Positions 1 through 11,984 are shown, counted from the first letter of the stretch. The stretch is 64,000 nt of DNA from Hofstenia miamia (GCA_900660155.1 CABFPE010000905.1:118379-182378), one strand, 5' to 3'. Translations and numbers: made by a program. The notes: a model not told the origin generated them from the letters alone.

Positions 1-27
1 ATATATATATATATATATATATATATA
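1..27. repeat. (AT)n microsatellite
   Basis: A pure AT dinucleotide run begins the window and supplies the TA target for the Tc1-type element that starts at 28. It may extend beyond the window edge. Confidence 0.95.
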
Positions 28-1310
28 CAGTCTTGTTTAGAAAAATAGCGCATGAAACAAAAATTTATTTGAAACGGAGTATTTCAAAAACAAACGAATT
101 TATCGATAAAATAGTTTGCCTGAATGTTAAAAGAGTCTCTTTAGTACTTGATGGGGTATCCGTTGTTCGCGACTACCATCGCCATTCGTCTGGGCATCGA
201 TTAAAACAAATTTTGGAAAAATGCGTCAGGTATCTTGTAAAATTCTTCTTCGACAATTCGCCATAAATTTCGAATAGTGACGTCTGATCTTTGATCCACT
301 CTGGTTTTTAGTTCCACCCATCCGTTCTCTATTAGGTTGATATCAGGAGCTCTTGCGGGCCAGTCTGTGGGGAGGGCTACGCCCTTTTCTTCCATGAAAT
401 ACTTTAACCTCCCTCGAAACATGTCTTGCTGCAGCAACTGATCGTCTTCATTATTGGCATAATATGTTGTTGCAATATGTCAATATATTGCTTACTGTCC
501 ATTGTTCCGTCGACTTTGACTATTTTTCGGAGACCTGTTGCCCAAATTGCTCCAAAAACCATAATTGACTGCTGACGGCCCGTTACTAAAGGACATAAAT
601 ATTGGGGTTTATAGCGCTCAGCGGCTCCTCTTGGGCGTCTAACAAACTCCATGCGTCCTGATTTAACTTGAATACGACTCTCATCGGTGAACACAACTTT
701 ACTCCAATCTGAGACGGTGTTCTTTAATTTTTGTTTGCACCACGCTAGACGGGCCAAAACGTGATTTTTGTTGAGAAGTGGCTTTCGGGCTCCATGTCTT
801 CCATAGAGTCCATATTTCAGCAAAATGCGGCGTACGCTAGAGGCATGGTACTTGTGGCCATCTGTCCAGTCATGTTTTAGCTCTTTTGATGTGAGTTTTG
901 GGCAAAGACGTGAGAGTCGGCATAAATTTCGACGTGATTTTTCGGTCGACTTTGATGGTCTGCCAGTTGGTTTCTTGCGATCGATGCGACCCAGTTTTTG
1001 GTATGTCGTAACTACTCGGTAAACAACATGACGTGAAACGGATAACAAGTTTGAAATTTCTTTCTGCGATACATTTTCGCGATGTTTCCGAATGATCAAT
1101 TTTCCTATTTCGTTGCACGTTTTTCTTTTGCCCATGGTTTCGAAACGACAATTATCTCGACTGATATGTTTGATCAACAAGCAAGACTGATCTGCATGCT
1201 AAATATTTGCAAACAATTTTTTTCATGTTACTTAATTAATTATTGGAAAATTGATTGAATTTGTTGCACCGTGTTTTTGCATCTATGCGCTATTATTTCA
1301 AACAAGACTG
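28..1310 (-). mobile_element. Tc1/mariner-superfamily DNA transposon, nearly full length
   Basis: The two ends are inverted copies of each other. The left end reads CAGTCTTGTTTAGAAAAATA and the right end, on the minus strand, reads CAGTCTTGTTTGAAATAATA; both continue into AGCGCAT. TA flanks both sides (26-27 and 1311-1312), as expected for this superfamily. The 1283-bp length and a single minus-strand transposase are typical of Tc1-type elements. The left flank is an (AT)n run. The terminal repeats still match well, so the copy is not very old, but the transposase is frameshifted, so this copy should not encode a working enzyme. Ends and flanks are read directly; the superfamily assignment also rests on the transposase. 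Confidence 0.93.
201..1135 (-). pseudogene. Tc1-type transposase, one frameshift
   Basis: This would bind the terminal repeats and cut and paste the element into TA sites. Reading from 1135, MGKRKTCNEIGKL opens an N-terminal helix-turn-helix (VSQKEISNLLSVSRHVVY). A GRPSKS hinge and a second helix-turn-helix follow, then the first catalytic block VVFTDESRIQV. The frame is lost near 440; the next block, LLQQD, and the final WPARAPDINLIENGW block lie in another frame ending at 201. I count 31 residues between the second Asp and the Glu, where Tc1-type enzymes usually have 34, so a few residues are probably missing after QQD. An in-frame Met lies upstream at 1180, but MGKRK at 1135 looks like the family start. 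The copy is defective. Confidence 0.9.
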
Positions 1311-1341
1311 TATATCAGTGCTGTGCATCACAATATACATA

Positions 1342-1500
1342 CACCGGATTAATCAGACCAGTTTTAATCAGAAGTTTAAAAATTAGCGCTTGCTTGGTTA
1401 CATAAATCTATGCATGTATGTTGGTATTCAAGTTCAAAAGAAAACTATTTTCTATTCCTATGTCTCAAAATCGAATTGGTGTATTTTTATGCGTCAACAT
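1342..1500 (+). repeat. Relic of the ACCGGTT/CTTGCTTGG repeat seen at 20.6 kb
   Basis: The stretch from ACCGGATTAATCAG through GCTTGCTTGGTTACATA and TATTCAAGTTCAAAAG aligns by eye with 20600-20760 (CCGGATTTTAACCGG, ACTTGCTTGGCTACATA, TATTCAAGCTAAAAAG). It is a diverged second copy of that repeat family. No coding content is visible. Confidence 0.55.
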
Positions 1501-1508
1501 CAAATTGG

Positions 1509-1532
1509 TATATATATATATATATATATATA
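1509..1532. repeat. (TA)n microsatellite
   Basis: Pure TA run. Minus- and plus-strand readings through it give only YIYIYI peptides. Confidence 0.95.
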
Positions 1533-1998
1533 GAAAAACGGAAAGGCCTAATTGCATAATTAATTGTAAAAGCACTACTGTACTGAAGGCTAAATCTTGA
1601 ATTATGTTTCAGTGAGTTATATGAAAAATGTATAGAATAAGAAACAATTCCTAAGAAAAGTTCATTCAACCGTAAAATATGTATTGTAACACTCCTAAAA
1701 TTTACTGTATTGAATTTCAACTATTATTTCTGTTACTAAAAAACGTAAAATGTAAAAATTGATATACATTTGGAAAACAACATACTTGAATAGTTGTATA
1801 TCTTACAATTATCATGTTTTTCAACAATGCATAAAAAGTGCAGTCTCATACTAAAATTAACCTAACACTACAAAAGCTTAATTGAACCAATCCAGGCCCT
1901 TTCCTTTCGAAATAACTTTACCAATATTGTTGTGCTTGCTAAACGTTCTTCTCATAGCTCTCGCGTTTTGAAGAAACAGAATCATGTTGAGCATCTAT

Positions 1999-2037
<39 letters not shown>

Positions 2038-2828
2038 CATATATATGTGTGTTTGTAATATTGATCTTTTTATTGACTTCTAAGTTATATAGTTTTGCCA
2101 TGACAGTGCTTTACTGTTCTGATTCAGATAAGAAAGATAATGAAGTAGTTAAATTTGTAACTTGCAACTGGAATATCCTTTGATAGACTTAATAAAAACA
2201 CGTTAATGACACAAAATGATAGATTTATCGATAACTCTTATATCATAAAATTTGAATTTGATTTATGTCAGACAAATATTGTAGTTGGTTTAAAACTTTT
2301 TAACTGTTTTACAATTTAGTAATAGGTGAATTTATAGTATTTATAATATAGTTGTTTTCGTTTTCAAAATTTATTGTAAACTAATTATGCCAATTGCTAA
2401 ATTATTTCTGTGATCCTACAGCTGATCCACGTTGAGAATGGATTTTCTTAGAAATTTATATTCAAAACATAACATATTTCAAAATTATATATGCTGAAAA
2501 CCTATTTCTATCCATTTTATATAAATATTCATTATCTGACAGCATCTTTATTATCATAATTTAATACAATTGATTCTGGTGAAGAACTTATATATATTTG
2601 ATCAAAACCGGTATAGTGCAAAGCCCTTTCTGATGTGCTCCAACCAGGAAAACTCCAAGGCTAAGGTGGATAGATTTTAGCTTGGGTCCTATTAAGAGTT
2701 GCTCTACTACTTGTGATAAAATAGTATCATTAAATATTATTTCCATCACTGGCTTTGTGGCACATTAATTTGCTATTAACATTAAGCTACCTTGCGACTT
2801 TTGAAAAAAACTATTATTAACACTGTGC
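1533..2828. other. AT-rich non-coding stretch
   Basis: No gene is supported. It contains an imperfect (AT)n tract at 1996-2047. The short open frame across 1932-2183 is mostly microsatellite. Nothing else recognisable was seen. Confidence 0.6.
1996..2047. repeat. Imperfect (AT)n microsatellite
   Basis: AT dinucleotides interrupted by AAAT and CAT units. Confidence 0.9.
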
Positions 2829-3265
2829 TCCATCTTAATGTATCACGTGATAGAAATGAGTCTCCGTTTTCTTTTTCACTCTAAGTTCGTGATACGGCTC
2901 TGTCCCATCGACGCTGTCGTTACGCGAAAGCTCCGGTCGCAAGGAGGGCTTCGCGCCATGTGAATTTGCGCACGGCACCCCTCAATGGGTTTGGGATATC
3001 TTTGTACATGTCAAGAGGCACTCAAAGTTTTAGTTGCTTCCATGAGCTAAAAACTTCTGAATACATGAATAGATCTTCCCACTCCTCACGATTTTCAAAT
3101 TTTTCAATAGGCTTGAGCAAAATTCCTTGCAAATGTGGAAAAACGGTTTCTACTTTAAGACGGACGCCAGGTTAATGAGTTAAGTTCTTTACAACGATTT
3201 CCGCCTATACCCCTGAATTTGGCCTTTTCCGCCCTTATCGCACCATCGTTTCGATTTTAACATTA
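2829..3265 (+). repeat. Repeat A, partial copy (3' half)
   Basis: Shares with 15850-16431 the landmarks TGCGCACGGCAC, CTCAATGGGTTTGG/CTCATTGGGTTCGG, AAATGTGGAAAAACGGTTT, the CCAGGTT segment and the GCCCTTATCG end. The same landmarks occur inverted at 8901-9862. It looks like a non-autonomous element that has lost its 5' half. The GC-rich segment near 2900-2955 (GCTCCGGTCGC) is absent from the 8.9-kb copy. No coding capacity. Confidence 0.75.
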
Positions 3266-4912
3266 CTTAATTTTTCTAAAGTGTTTTTAATTTTGGCCGT
3301 TCAAATTTAATGTTGCACACTTGACGAGGATACTCCACCATGTATGCCTCTTGCCTACGCTACTGTGAGAATTATTCGAAATTGCAGACAATTTAGTATG
3401 TCCTTGTCTATACCTATATGAAATTGAAAAATATCTGCTAAAATTTTAAAAGGTTCATCGACAGTACATAATTTTTAGCTCTTATTAATTTAATTTTATG
3501 CTATTCTCATTTTTTGTAGACAATTGATAGTAGTTTTACACAGCAATTAATGTTATGGGATTATTCACTATGTTTTTTTCATTCATTTGTTTCTGTAAAA
3601 TTCTTTTTCTGTGGAAATATTTTTGGGTTTTAAAGATTGGTTTATTTAATGTTGTTTTTCTTTGAAAATTCTGGCAATCTTGGGAATAGTAACCCCTAGT
3701 TGCATGGTAGAAATGAATGAGGTATGTAACTATTTCAGTAGCTCCATAAAAAGCATAGGGTTACCTAATATTAAAATATGTACATGTATTCCATTAGGGT
3801 GACAAACAGGTCAAATCCACCAAAGATGATATGGCCGGAATGAATTACGAACGAATAACTGATGTATAAACAAATTTAAAATATTTTCATATTAGTGGAT
3901 TTCAAAATTTTATGATTGGATTATTCTGTTCATTATTTTTCTAGTTTCCATAAAATCGAAGTTTTTTGAAGATTATTTTTGATTTGGTACTTAAAAATAA
4001 ATGTTAAATTATATAAACTTATAAGTGAGGCGGATTATTTTTATCAATCATTAATGATGCTTGTGCCTAATTTAAAATTTTGACGTAGGAGCTATTTTAA
4101 CTTCCTTTTTATGTTTGACAGATTGAGCTTCAAAGCCTTCTCAAAATATCACCAATTTTCAAATTCTTTATATATATATATATGCGTCGGAATAAGTTCA
4201 CTAAAGATGTCAAATAAGAAAGGTGATTTTACACAAGAAATGGCAAGTTTGATTCATAAGGGTCACTTTATACCGTTGTTCTACTAGGTCTGAATTTGAG
4301 TGCAAATGCAAAGATTTCATTCAAATTATTTTTAGCGCTTCGAATTTTTTCTAATATGGTTTTGCAACTATTGCGCCGATCTATGGGTATATGTTTGAAA
4401 TATTTCTGCAGATAAATATTTACAATCATAGTACAAGAAATTAATAGTAGGTAGCTATGGTATACTTGGTTGGTAGCATTGAAATTCAAATAGATAACGT
4501 GTCTTTGAGCAGCTATTTTAACCCAATATTAACCCATTACGAAACGCAACCCCCCAAATCGACGAACAAACCCGATCAACACTTCTTACCTTTTTTCAGA
4601 TACGATGCTATTCTTCAACATTTCCTTCGTGATTTACCTGTTTAATTCAGAGTCTGCAAGATTAACACAAAACAGTGAATGTTGACAAGCTTCTTGAGGG
4701 ATTTGTTGTGACTTACACTAATAAGTTGTTTCATGGTTTATTTGTAAGCCCACCCAATCATTGTATCTGTTTTGTCACAAACACTTGCTAAAAATAGTCT
4801 CTATTAAAACCATTATCCCTTGAATTTAAACAGAATTATCTAATCAACACATTTTTAACCAGATTTAATTTAAAATTGAACAAGTTTTGTTAATTAAACC
4901 TGCCGCAATTAC
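3266..4912. other. AT-rich non-coding stretch
   Basis: No gene is supported. A short (TA)n tract at 4168-4183 is followed by GCGTCGGAATAAGTTCAC and a short open reading from ATG 4208. This could be the end of an unrelated Tc1-like element, but no second terminal repeat was found. Confidence 0.5.
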
Positions 4913-5640
4913 CTAGGAGGCAATAGAGAATGGCTGAACTGGAGTAAAGTGTATAAGTGGATCCGGAGTGTGCGGCGGAGTTACATCGACCTGTGAAGCT
5001 GGCTGGTAGGTTAAACTGGGAGTTGAGAAGACAGCGATGGTGAGGTCAAGATCATCAAACTCATTAACATGTGTTAATTGTTGATTACGTGGAAGTTTTG
5101 TTCTTAGAGTTGTTTCGGCGATCGTCAAGTTGCCGAATAAAGTTTCGGGAACGGTGTTGCTGATTTTTTCCTCTATAATTGTGGGGTTGAGCGACTGGTG
5201 GGATGTGCGGGATGCCGAGTTGCTCCAATTCTCGTGAATGTGTTGCTCTGATTGTTAAAGGCCAACCAAATGTAATAGCTGCGATGAGGACCCATTATAC
5301 GATTAGATAATATTGTGCAGAGAGATTCTGTGAGGACGTCGTATTCGGTGAGTATGTGACCAAGGACTCGATCTCGTATCGATCACGTAGTGCTGCACGG
5401 GGAAACTGGTTGAGATTATTAATCTGGTGGCTAACGAGAGAAATTGAACCAATAGCAAACGGCTCATTCGATAAAAGCGTAGAAGAAGACTGTTGGGTAG
5501 ATTGAGTATGTGCTGGAGGGTCCGACGTAGGGTTGTTGCGTGCGTTGGGAAGTTAAGATTGCGAAGTCATAGAACGAGTGAGAGGCGGACTCCAAGTATC
5601 CAGGACGAAAGTAAAAAATTTATTTTCTCTTCACTCGAAC
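4913..5640 (-). pseudogene. Broken coding stretch of unknown family
   Basis: On the minus strand this region is far more protein-like than its surroundings, with even codon use and Ser/Thr/Pro-rich sequence. One recognisable block reads FAIGSISLVSHQINNLNQFP, followed by RAALRDRYEIESL. The C-terminal part contains THVNEFDDLDLTIAVF and ends at 4913 after QPFSIAS. It is not a single intact frame; I judge it broken in at least two places. I do not recognise the family. It may be a structural-type protein of a retroelement or another old inserted element, because a reverse-transcriptase-like remnant lies about 1 kb upstream on the same strand. It is treated here only as a fossil. Confidence 0.45.
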
Positions 5641-6023
5641 GATACAATAAGAAAACTAAATTGAAATTAACAAATTGGTATATTTATACAGAATCATAAA
5701 AATTGAAATATTGCACTAAATAATACAAATAAAACTGTTAGACAAAAGTTTAATTGAAGTTTAGTGGAGGTAATTCAGAAGATGATAACCGCGATGGAGC
5801 ACCCGCGATGTTATAATAAGTAGAAATCCATCGAACTGATAAAGACCTGCTACGAACCATCATTGTAATCCATGTAGCCAGGAAATACTGCAGTGATTTA
5901 TGTTTTCCTGAGTTGGATTATCGGGCAAGAGCCATGTTATCCGTAAACATAGTGTCTCCTTATGACGCATTGAAAATAGCAATGGCGAGAGCCTGCGCTT
6001 CTTTATGAAATGTATTGAGAGTA

Positions 6024-6374
6024 GAGCCCGACGCCAAGCCGGCGGAGCCGCCGCCGCCGATAATTTCCATCGGTGTACAACGTTCATATTGTGATAATTT
6101 AAGTAGGACTTTTCATAACAGAATGTTATGAGAGTGGCGTGACTGACTGAAAAAATTGATATAGTTAAAAATGTTAGGTTTATATAGGCCTATATACACA
6201 CCGCAACGATAGCTTCATGCATGTGCACTCGGTGAGTGGGCCCGTAAGATAAGGCATAAGCCTATTCATAGAATTTTTTAATCAAATTTAATCATTTTTA
6301 GTATACGTGGTATACGCCGGCGGCGCCGCCGTCGCCGATTGAGGAATTTATTATCGGCATCGGGCTTTAATTTA
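6024..6374. repeat. CGG/CCG-rich inverted cluster, possible small hAT-like element
   Basis: Two dense CCG/CGG blocks (6027-6062 and 6311-6370) stand out sharply from AT-rich flanks. The outer ends are inverted: AGCCCGACGCC on the left and, read from the right, AGCCCGATGCC. The blocks contain GCCGCCGCCGCCGATAA and, inverted, a (CGG)n cluster ending in GCCGATAATAA. This fits a ~350-bp non-autonomous element with CGG-rich ends, but no convincing target duplication was found. Confidence 0.4.
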
Positions 6375-6599
6375 GAGTAGGATTAGCGAAATAAGAAAAA
6401 AAAAGTAGGTCTGGATTTGTTTATACCAAGGGCATCGTTAGATGCATCGGAGTACCAAATTCTAGATTGATTGGAAAATGTCATTGGGAACCATGAAATA
6501 GAAAACGATGCATTACGAATTAATAATGTAGTTAAAACCTGAGCAGACAAGAATTTAGGAGATGATAGGTCAAAATATTAAATGTTCCTATGAGTGGCC

Positions 6600-6930
6600 A
6601 CACAATGGATAAATGGTCAAGAGCTTTCTGTCTCTGTTTTTTAAAAAAATTTATGATAGGAATTTCAGCTATGGTCTTAGTAATTGTTAGCCTTTCAGAA
6701 GTAGTGGCTATAGTAGACTAACGTATATTTAATAGAAATCCTAAGAAAGAAATGGTGTGGTCAATATTATTGTTAATATCGATCTGTATACAGCGAATGC
6801 CAAGATTTTCGATGTCTTGATGCCATTGTTGAATGCGTTCAAAATGTTTAGGATGAAATATTACCAATACATTATCTACATGAGACCAAACGGTATGAGA
6901 GAAATTACGCTCAAAATACGTGCAATAGTA
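6600..6930 (-). pseudogene. Reverse-transcriptase palm-like remnant, family uncertain
   Basis: A minus-strand reading gives a block with the spacing of RT motif C (SHVDNVLVIFHPKHFERIQQ) followed by an ISFLGFLLN block. This resembles the motif C to E region of Penelope-like or related reverse transcriptases. It is short and isolated and ends against an (AT)n tract. It might belong with the decayed coding stretch at 4913-5640, but nothing joins them. Fossil; family not settled. Confidence 0.45.

Positions 6931-6934
<4 letters not shown>

Positions 6935-6963
<29 letters not shown>
6935..6963. repeat. (AT)n microsatellite
   Basis: Pure AT run bordering the RT-like remnant. Confidence 0.95.
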
Positions 6964-6966
<3 letters not shown>

Positions 6967-7436
6967 CTTCTGCGAGTACTTTAAAAAATCAACTCTACAT
7001 TTCGAGTACTCGAAACCAACTCGACCTTAGTATTAATGGCATCTGTTTTTCTGCAATTTTTGATATTAATGTAGAATAAATCATTGGTCTTTCACGATAT
7101 ATCTCCAATTGTAAGCCACCAGGCTTGGTTTTTCCATTTAGTTTTGCATGTGGTATTTCTATCGTACATTTGCATAGGGTAGCGCAGTAATATATCGCTT
7201 AGCCTAATGAGAAAAATAGGAAAAATTGTAGCTCGTCTCAAATTCAGCTAATATAATATATATATTTATTTACTTATATATAATAATAATAATGTATTTT
7301 ATGATTATGTATTTGAAAATAACATTCAGAATATATAGTTTACAAATTTACGAATATGGATATTTCAGGCGTCTGCTTGGAAAAATTTTGAGGTTTTGAT
7401 ATTTTTTTGCCAGAATCGTTGGAGGCATACGTGGTC

Positions 7437-7721
7437 TTAATCTCTCTGCAGCGAATTGAGTTCTATTAGGAAGGATGTGTCGAAGGGGGTGTGTCGAATT
7501 TGATTGGATCTTGCTGAATAATTGTTCATCTTTTTTTTTATTAAATCATGTATTGATGTAAACGATTGTATGATTCCGAATCGGATAGCTTTCTTTTGTA
7601 TTCTATCAATGTAGTCCAAGTTTATCTTGTTCTCTGCTGCATACGCTTCAAGTCCATAATTAATAAAGTTGACAATAATTCTAGAATACAACAGTTCCAG
7701 CTCAGCAGTTGAGTATCCCAA
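7437..7721 (-). pseudogene. LINE reverse transcriptase C-terminal fragment
   Basis: The minus-strand frame contains ELLYSRIIVNFINYGLEAYA and then IDRIQKKAIRFGIIQSFT. This is the pattern following the RT palm in CR1/jockey-like non-LTR retrotransposons (LYxxIIxxxIxYGLExY, then IxxxQKKAxR). The fragment is about 94 codons; the polymerase catalytic part is missing upstream, where an (AT)n tract begins at 7735. A protein-like reading continues past the stop towards 7370. Typical of a 5'-truncated dead LINE copy. Superfamily placement is by pattern only. Confidence 0.7.
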
Positions 7722-7734
7722 ACGTTTAAGCTTT

Positions 7735-8900
7735 ATATATATATATATAAATATATAATCTAAGAGCTTTTCCTAAATGCAACATGCGGTCAATATTCAT
7801 TTCTGGCTACTTTAGTTTCTTTGAAAGCTTTTTTGAGACACAAACCTATGTACTAAAAATTTCTAGTACAATAACAATAAAAAGTAACACACATTCGGAA
7901 AAGTAATAGCTCAAGGCCAAATTGCACTGAAAAACAGTGACTCAGGACCAACCCAACTATAAGAAAAAATAGAAAAATGTCGCAAGCCACACCTACTAGC
8001 TGTTATATTTCATAATTGCAACAAAATCATGCTTTTCAACCAGTGAAATATTTTCAGTGTGGTGTACAAAAGGCTGAAAACATAATTTGATAATAGCATT
8101 TGTGAAAAAGACTTTTTGTCTAATCAGACACTTCTTTTGCATTTTTCTTTAATGAAATAAAAAACAATTAATGAAAAAAGAACTAAATGCGATCATTGAA
8201 ATATTAAGCGGCTGCCAATACATGTACTGTATTGTTGAAAAATCCTTCACGAGGAAATAAAAGGAGACAAAGTCATCAGAGGGCGAGAAGTACTGAACAA
8301 TAGTTTAAAGAGAGCTTAACGCTAGGTTATTACCTCGCCGCTAATCGATCGGCAACGATAAAGAGATGGTAGATAACAATTCCTTTACCAACTAATTATG
8401 GTAATGAGATAAAAGTGAAGAAATAATGCTTTTATTAAAAATCGGCCTCCAAACCAGACAGGCGCGTTATAAATATTCAGGCCATTTCCATATTGTTGAG
8501 TAATAGAGCGTATACCAGCAGCTCAAGATTTTGTATTTTCCTCTTCAATCTTGTATCCAGATGCTAACGAAATCGCAGCAAATTTAAAACAGGTGTTCTT
8601 GGATTGCTCCATGTAAAAATCAACATATTTTTACAATTTAGACAATTCCTTTATGCAATTATATTTTTTATAATTCCATACGCAATTTCCTTTGTTCTTA
8701 ATGACAATTTGAATTATCTAAAGTTATAAATGTTGGGAACTATAAGTTTACATATTCTTAAATTTTTACATTCAAGAACACTAATCGTCATTGAAAACAG
8801 TGCTTAATTTAAGAAATGCATTTATGCAAAAATAAGTGCTTTTGCCATCAAATATTAGAAAACATCAAGTAGGTGACACGGCAGGTACATCGACTCCTTA
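7735..8900. other. AT-rich non-coding stretch
   Basis: A short (TA)n tract occurs at 7735-7757. Nothing else recognisable up to repeat A. Confidence 0.6.
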
Positions 8901-9862
8901 TTACTGGGGCAACCAGAAGGGCGATGGGGCGATAAGGGAGAAAAAGGCCAAATTCAGGAGCATAGGCGGAAATCGTTGTAAAGGACGAATTTAATTTATT
9001 TTAAAAAACTTCTCTCATTAAACTCACTAACCTTAAACAACCTGGCGTCCGTCTTAAAGTACTAACCATATTCCTATTTGCAAAAAATTTTCTCTAAGTC
9101 TATTAGCAAATGTGAAAATCTTGGGGTATGAGTAGGTCTATTAGGGAATATAATTAATTTAATACGATGTAGAACATTTCGTTTAAAGCGGAGTGTTGTG
9201 GCTAAGTTTGTGGAAAAAATTAAGAAGTTTTCTTTGAAAATTTCGAATTTTTTAAAAGATTAAAATTCTTTTCATTCTTGACGTTCATGTATTTGTAAGG
9301 TTTTGAGCCAATGGAAGTAACAAAGAACTTTGACTGTTTCTTGGCATGTGCAAAGATTTAGATCGAAAGAGAAAGAAGAGACTCGTCTATCATGTAGTGC
9401 TTTCAGATTGAGCATAACTTTCATCATTTTAGAGCGTTGAAAAAATTTATTATTGGATCATGAAAATTGTTCAAAAATCCCTGGATTGTGTAGGGTTAAG
9501 CAGCAATTATCCAAAGAGTAATGAGGGAAAAATATAATGTTCAGTTTGCACTGGATGACAACGATGATATTAGAGTTTATCTCGAGAAAAGACTGGACAA
9601 ACTTCTGATATTCGTAGAATTTTGAAGATTGCGAGTCCAACCTCGACTGTAATTGAGAGATCTTTTGCAAATTGGGAAATTTAGTCATGAAGGACAGAAA
9701 TTTTCGCCCTGAGAATATTGTTTTTTACATTTTTGCCTTTGCAAATACTTCTTTACAGTAAATATTAGCCATAAAATGTTTTAAATATTGGCAGGAAAAG
9801 GGCAACATTTGTTGGAAAAAGGCGTTAAGATTGAAAAGGGCGGAAAGTGGCTGCCCTAGTAA
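8901..9862 (-). mobile_element. Repeat A, fullest copy; non-autonomous DNA element with short terminal inverted repeats
   Basis: The ends are TTACTGGGGCAACCA on the left and, inverted, TTACTAGGGCAGCCA on the right (13 of 15 match). Internal landmarks (AAATTTCCCAATTTGC, GGATCATGAAAATTGTTC, TCTATTAGCAAATGTG, CCTGGCGTCCGTCTTAAAGT, GGCGATAAGGG) recur at 2829-3265, 13302-16431 and 22105-22570. No coding capacity is visible over 962 bp. I could not find a clear target-site duplication, so the superfamily is open; the ends could suit a hAT-type element. The GC-rich segment seen in other copies is missing here, presumably a deletion. Confidence 0.75.
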
Positions 9863-11007
9863 CTAGTGAAAATTATTTTTATGGCAGTTAAAATATAACT
9901 AAAAGATCTCCTTAAACAACTTCATAAACGGCCTGATATTCACCTACAGAAACTTTATAGTTTAATTATTGGTGTGACTTTTGGGAAGACCAGTTTCAAA
10001 CGTTTCATAACAAACTGCTTTCGTAATATTAAATTTCTAAGTAGACTTCAGGATGTGAAAATATTTATAATAAATGAGAATCAAAATTAACTCGGAAGGT
10101 CTTCGCTTTAAAGACTTAGGTTAAATAATTTACGCTGATTAAATATTAAACTGAGCATTTTTCAAAGCTTTGAATCATGCTATCTGCCTACGTTCAAAAT
10201 TAAAAATCATCTGCAGACTGATTCGTCATCATTAAATATTTAGATGTCTGTTTGAGAGTTAACCTGGTTTATTGTAGAAAAATGAAGGACGCAAACAACT
10301 TAGCATGTTTCTACTAGTTATTTTGTTAGACACATATATTAAAAGCTTTGCTAAATTTATTTAATAAGACGGGTATATTCCGAAAAAAGTATCACAAAGA
10401 CGTTTTAAACCCAATGCTTTGTTATTCAAATTTTCTGCGAGAATATTCCCTCGTTATGTGACGGTTGTAAAAAGGAAAATTTGGATATGCTACTAACAAT
10501 TACAAAATTTTTGGAGAGGATTGCACAGGATTAATGGAATCTTTTGTCCTATGAAAGACATCTTGACAACAGAATAGCAAAAAAATAAGTATCTTGTAAA
10601 ACGCTAAAAAACTTACATGTATAATTATGAAAATCAATGTAGATATTATTATCTATGCAAATATTACATTGTGGAATTAGATTAATGAATTTCAATGTAT
10701 TTGTAATGTACAATCGAATAATGGAAGGAATTAAATTTAATACACAGAAAATTTAAAACTGTTTGTTTTTTGCTACGAGCAGTAGAGAGTGGCAATATGA
10801 GTTAAGCATGGACCCGACCCCAAAAGTTTACTTTGACTCGAAAGATTTAACGTTATGGATCTCTTTTCAATTAAATACTCACTAATATTATTCATTTTCT
10901 GATAGGTTGAACAGCAATACATTGGCATTACTTAACTTAGATTTTCAAAAATCAAGTGGTGATTAACATCATCATTATTGAATAATCGAACTAAGTTGCA
11001 TATATTA

Positions 11008-11014
<7 letters not shown>

Positions 11015-11040
<26 letters not shown>

Positions 11041-11042
11041 GT
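11015..11042. repeat. (AT)n microsatellite
   Basis: Pure AT run. Confidence 0.95.
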
Positions 11043-11427
11043 GCATATATAATGTATATTGTCTATATCATTACAAATACTTTTTTCAAAATTAGATCAA
11101 CAGAAAAAATACATATTAGAACAAGATTCTATAGAAAGTTATAATTTAGAAAAGGAATTGTGAAGAACTGTTTATAAATTACTGTATAAATTTATGAAGC
11201 AAATTATCACCTGAAATTAAAGAAGAATCTAATTTTAAGGAATTTAAGAAAAAAATAAAATTAGAATTATCACCAAAGTAAAAAAACACTTATTTGGTTA
11301 TTTAAAGAATAACATTTGTAACAAGGTAATATCAATTTGCAACTAAGTGGAATTATAGAAAAACAAATTACTTTAAACCTTAATAAGTATTTTTGTACTT
11401 TTTTGTAATGTACAAAGATAAATAAAT

Positions 11428-11429
<2 letters not shown>

Positions 11430-11472
<43 letters not shown>

Positions 11473-11491
11473 CATGTATACATGTATATAT
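11430..11491. repeat. (AT)n microsatellite with ACATGTATACATGT interruption
   Basis: AT run broken by TGTATATATACATGTATACATG units. Confidence 0.9.
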
Positions 11492-11960
11492 ATAATCTTT
11501 GTAAATAATTTTCTTCTGTTTATTAAGGAATTAAGAATTTCCAAACTTGGTAAGCTACCAGTGATGTACCATCGAGTAGCAAATATATATTATGCAATTT
11601 AAGTTAATTCCGCTAGCTAGCAAATATATCTTTGTAATATAAATGAATTCCTGAGATTTAAACGAAATCGGAAATAGATGAAGCTATTGGATTGATAAAG
11701 AACGCAATAAATCTACTCTTTATACCATATTTCGCTGAGGTCTACATTCAGTTTTCACTTATTTGCATTAATGCCTAGAATTTTATAAACCTTTATTATT
11801 TATGATTTTTTTCGAATAATGTTGGAAAATGAGCTCTGGAGTTAAATATCCATATCATTTACGTAATGTAGGACAGGATTTTCAAACACAACTCGCTTAT
11901 ACTATTCCCTAGTCTAAAATACTTTGCAAAACTTTGAAAAACTATTAAAGTTTTATAATA

Positions 11961-11984
11961 ANTATATATATATATATATATATA
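11961..11984. repeat. (TA)n microsatellite with a single N
   Basis: N at 11962 marks a contig join or unresolved base inside the TA run. Confidence 0.9.

Noticed and set aside
1932-2183. Plus-strand frame with YIYIYI run
   Set aside because: Mostly translation of an (AT)n microsatellite; no recognisable domain.
4184-4489. A Tc1-like element starting GCGTCGGAATAAG
   Set aside because: No second terminal repeat and no transposase motif could be found; the short frames are unconvincing.
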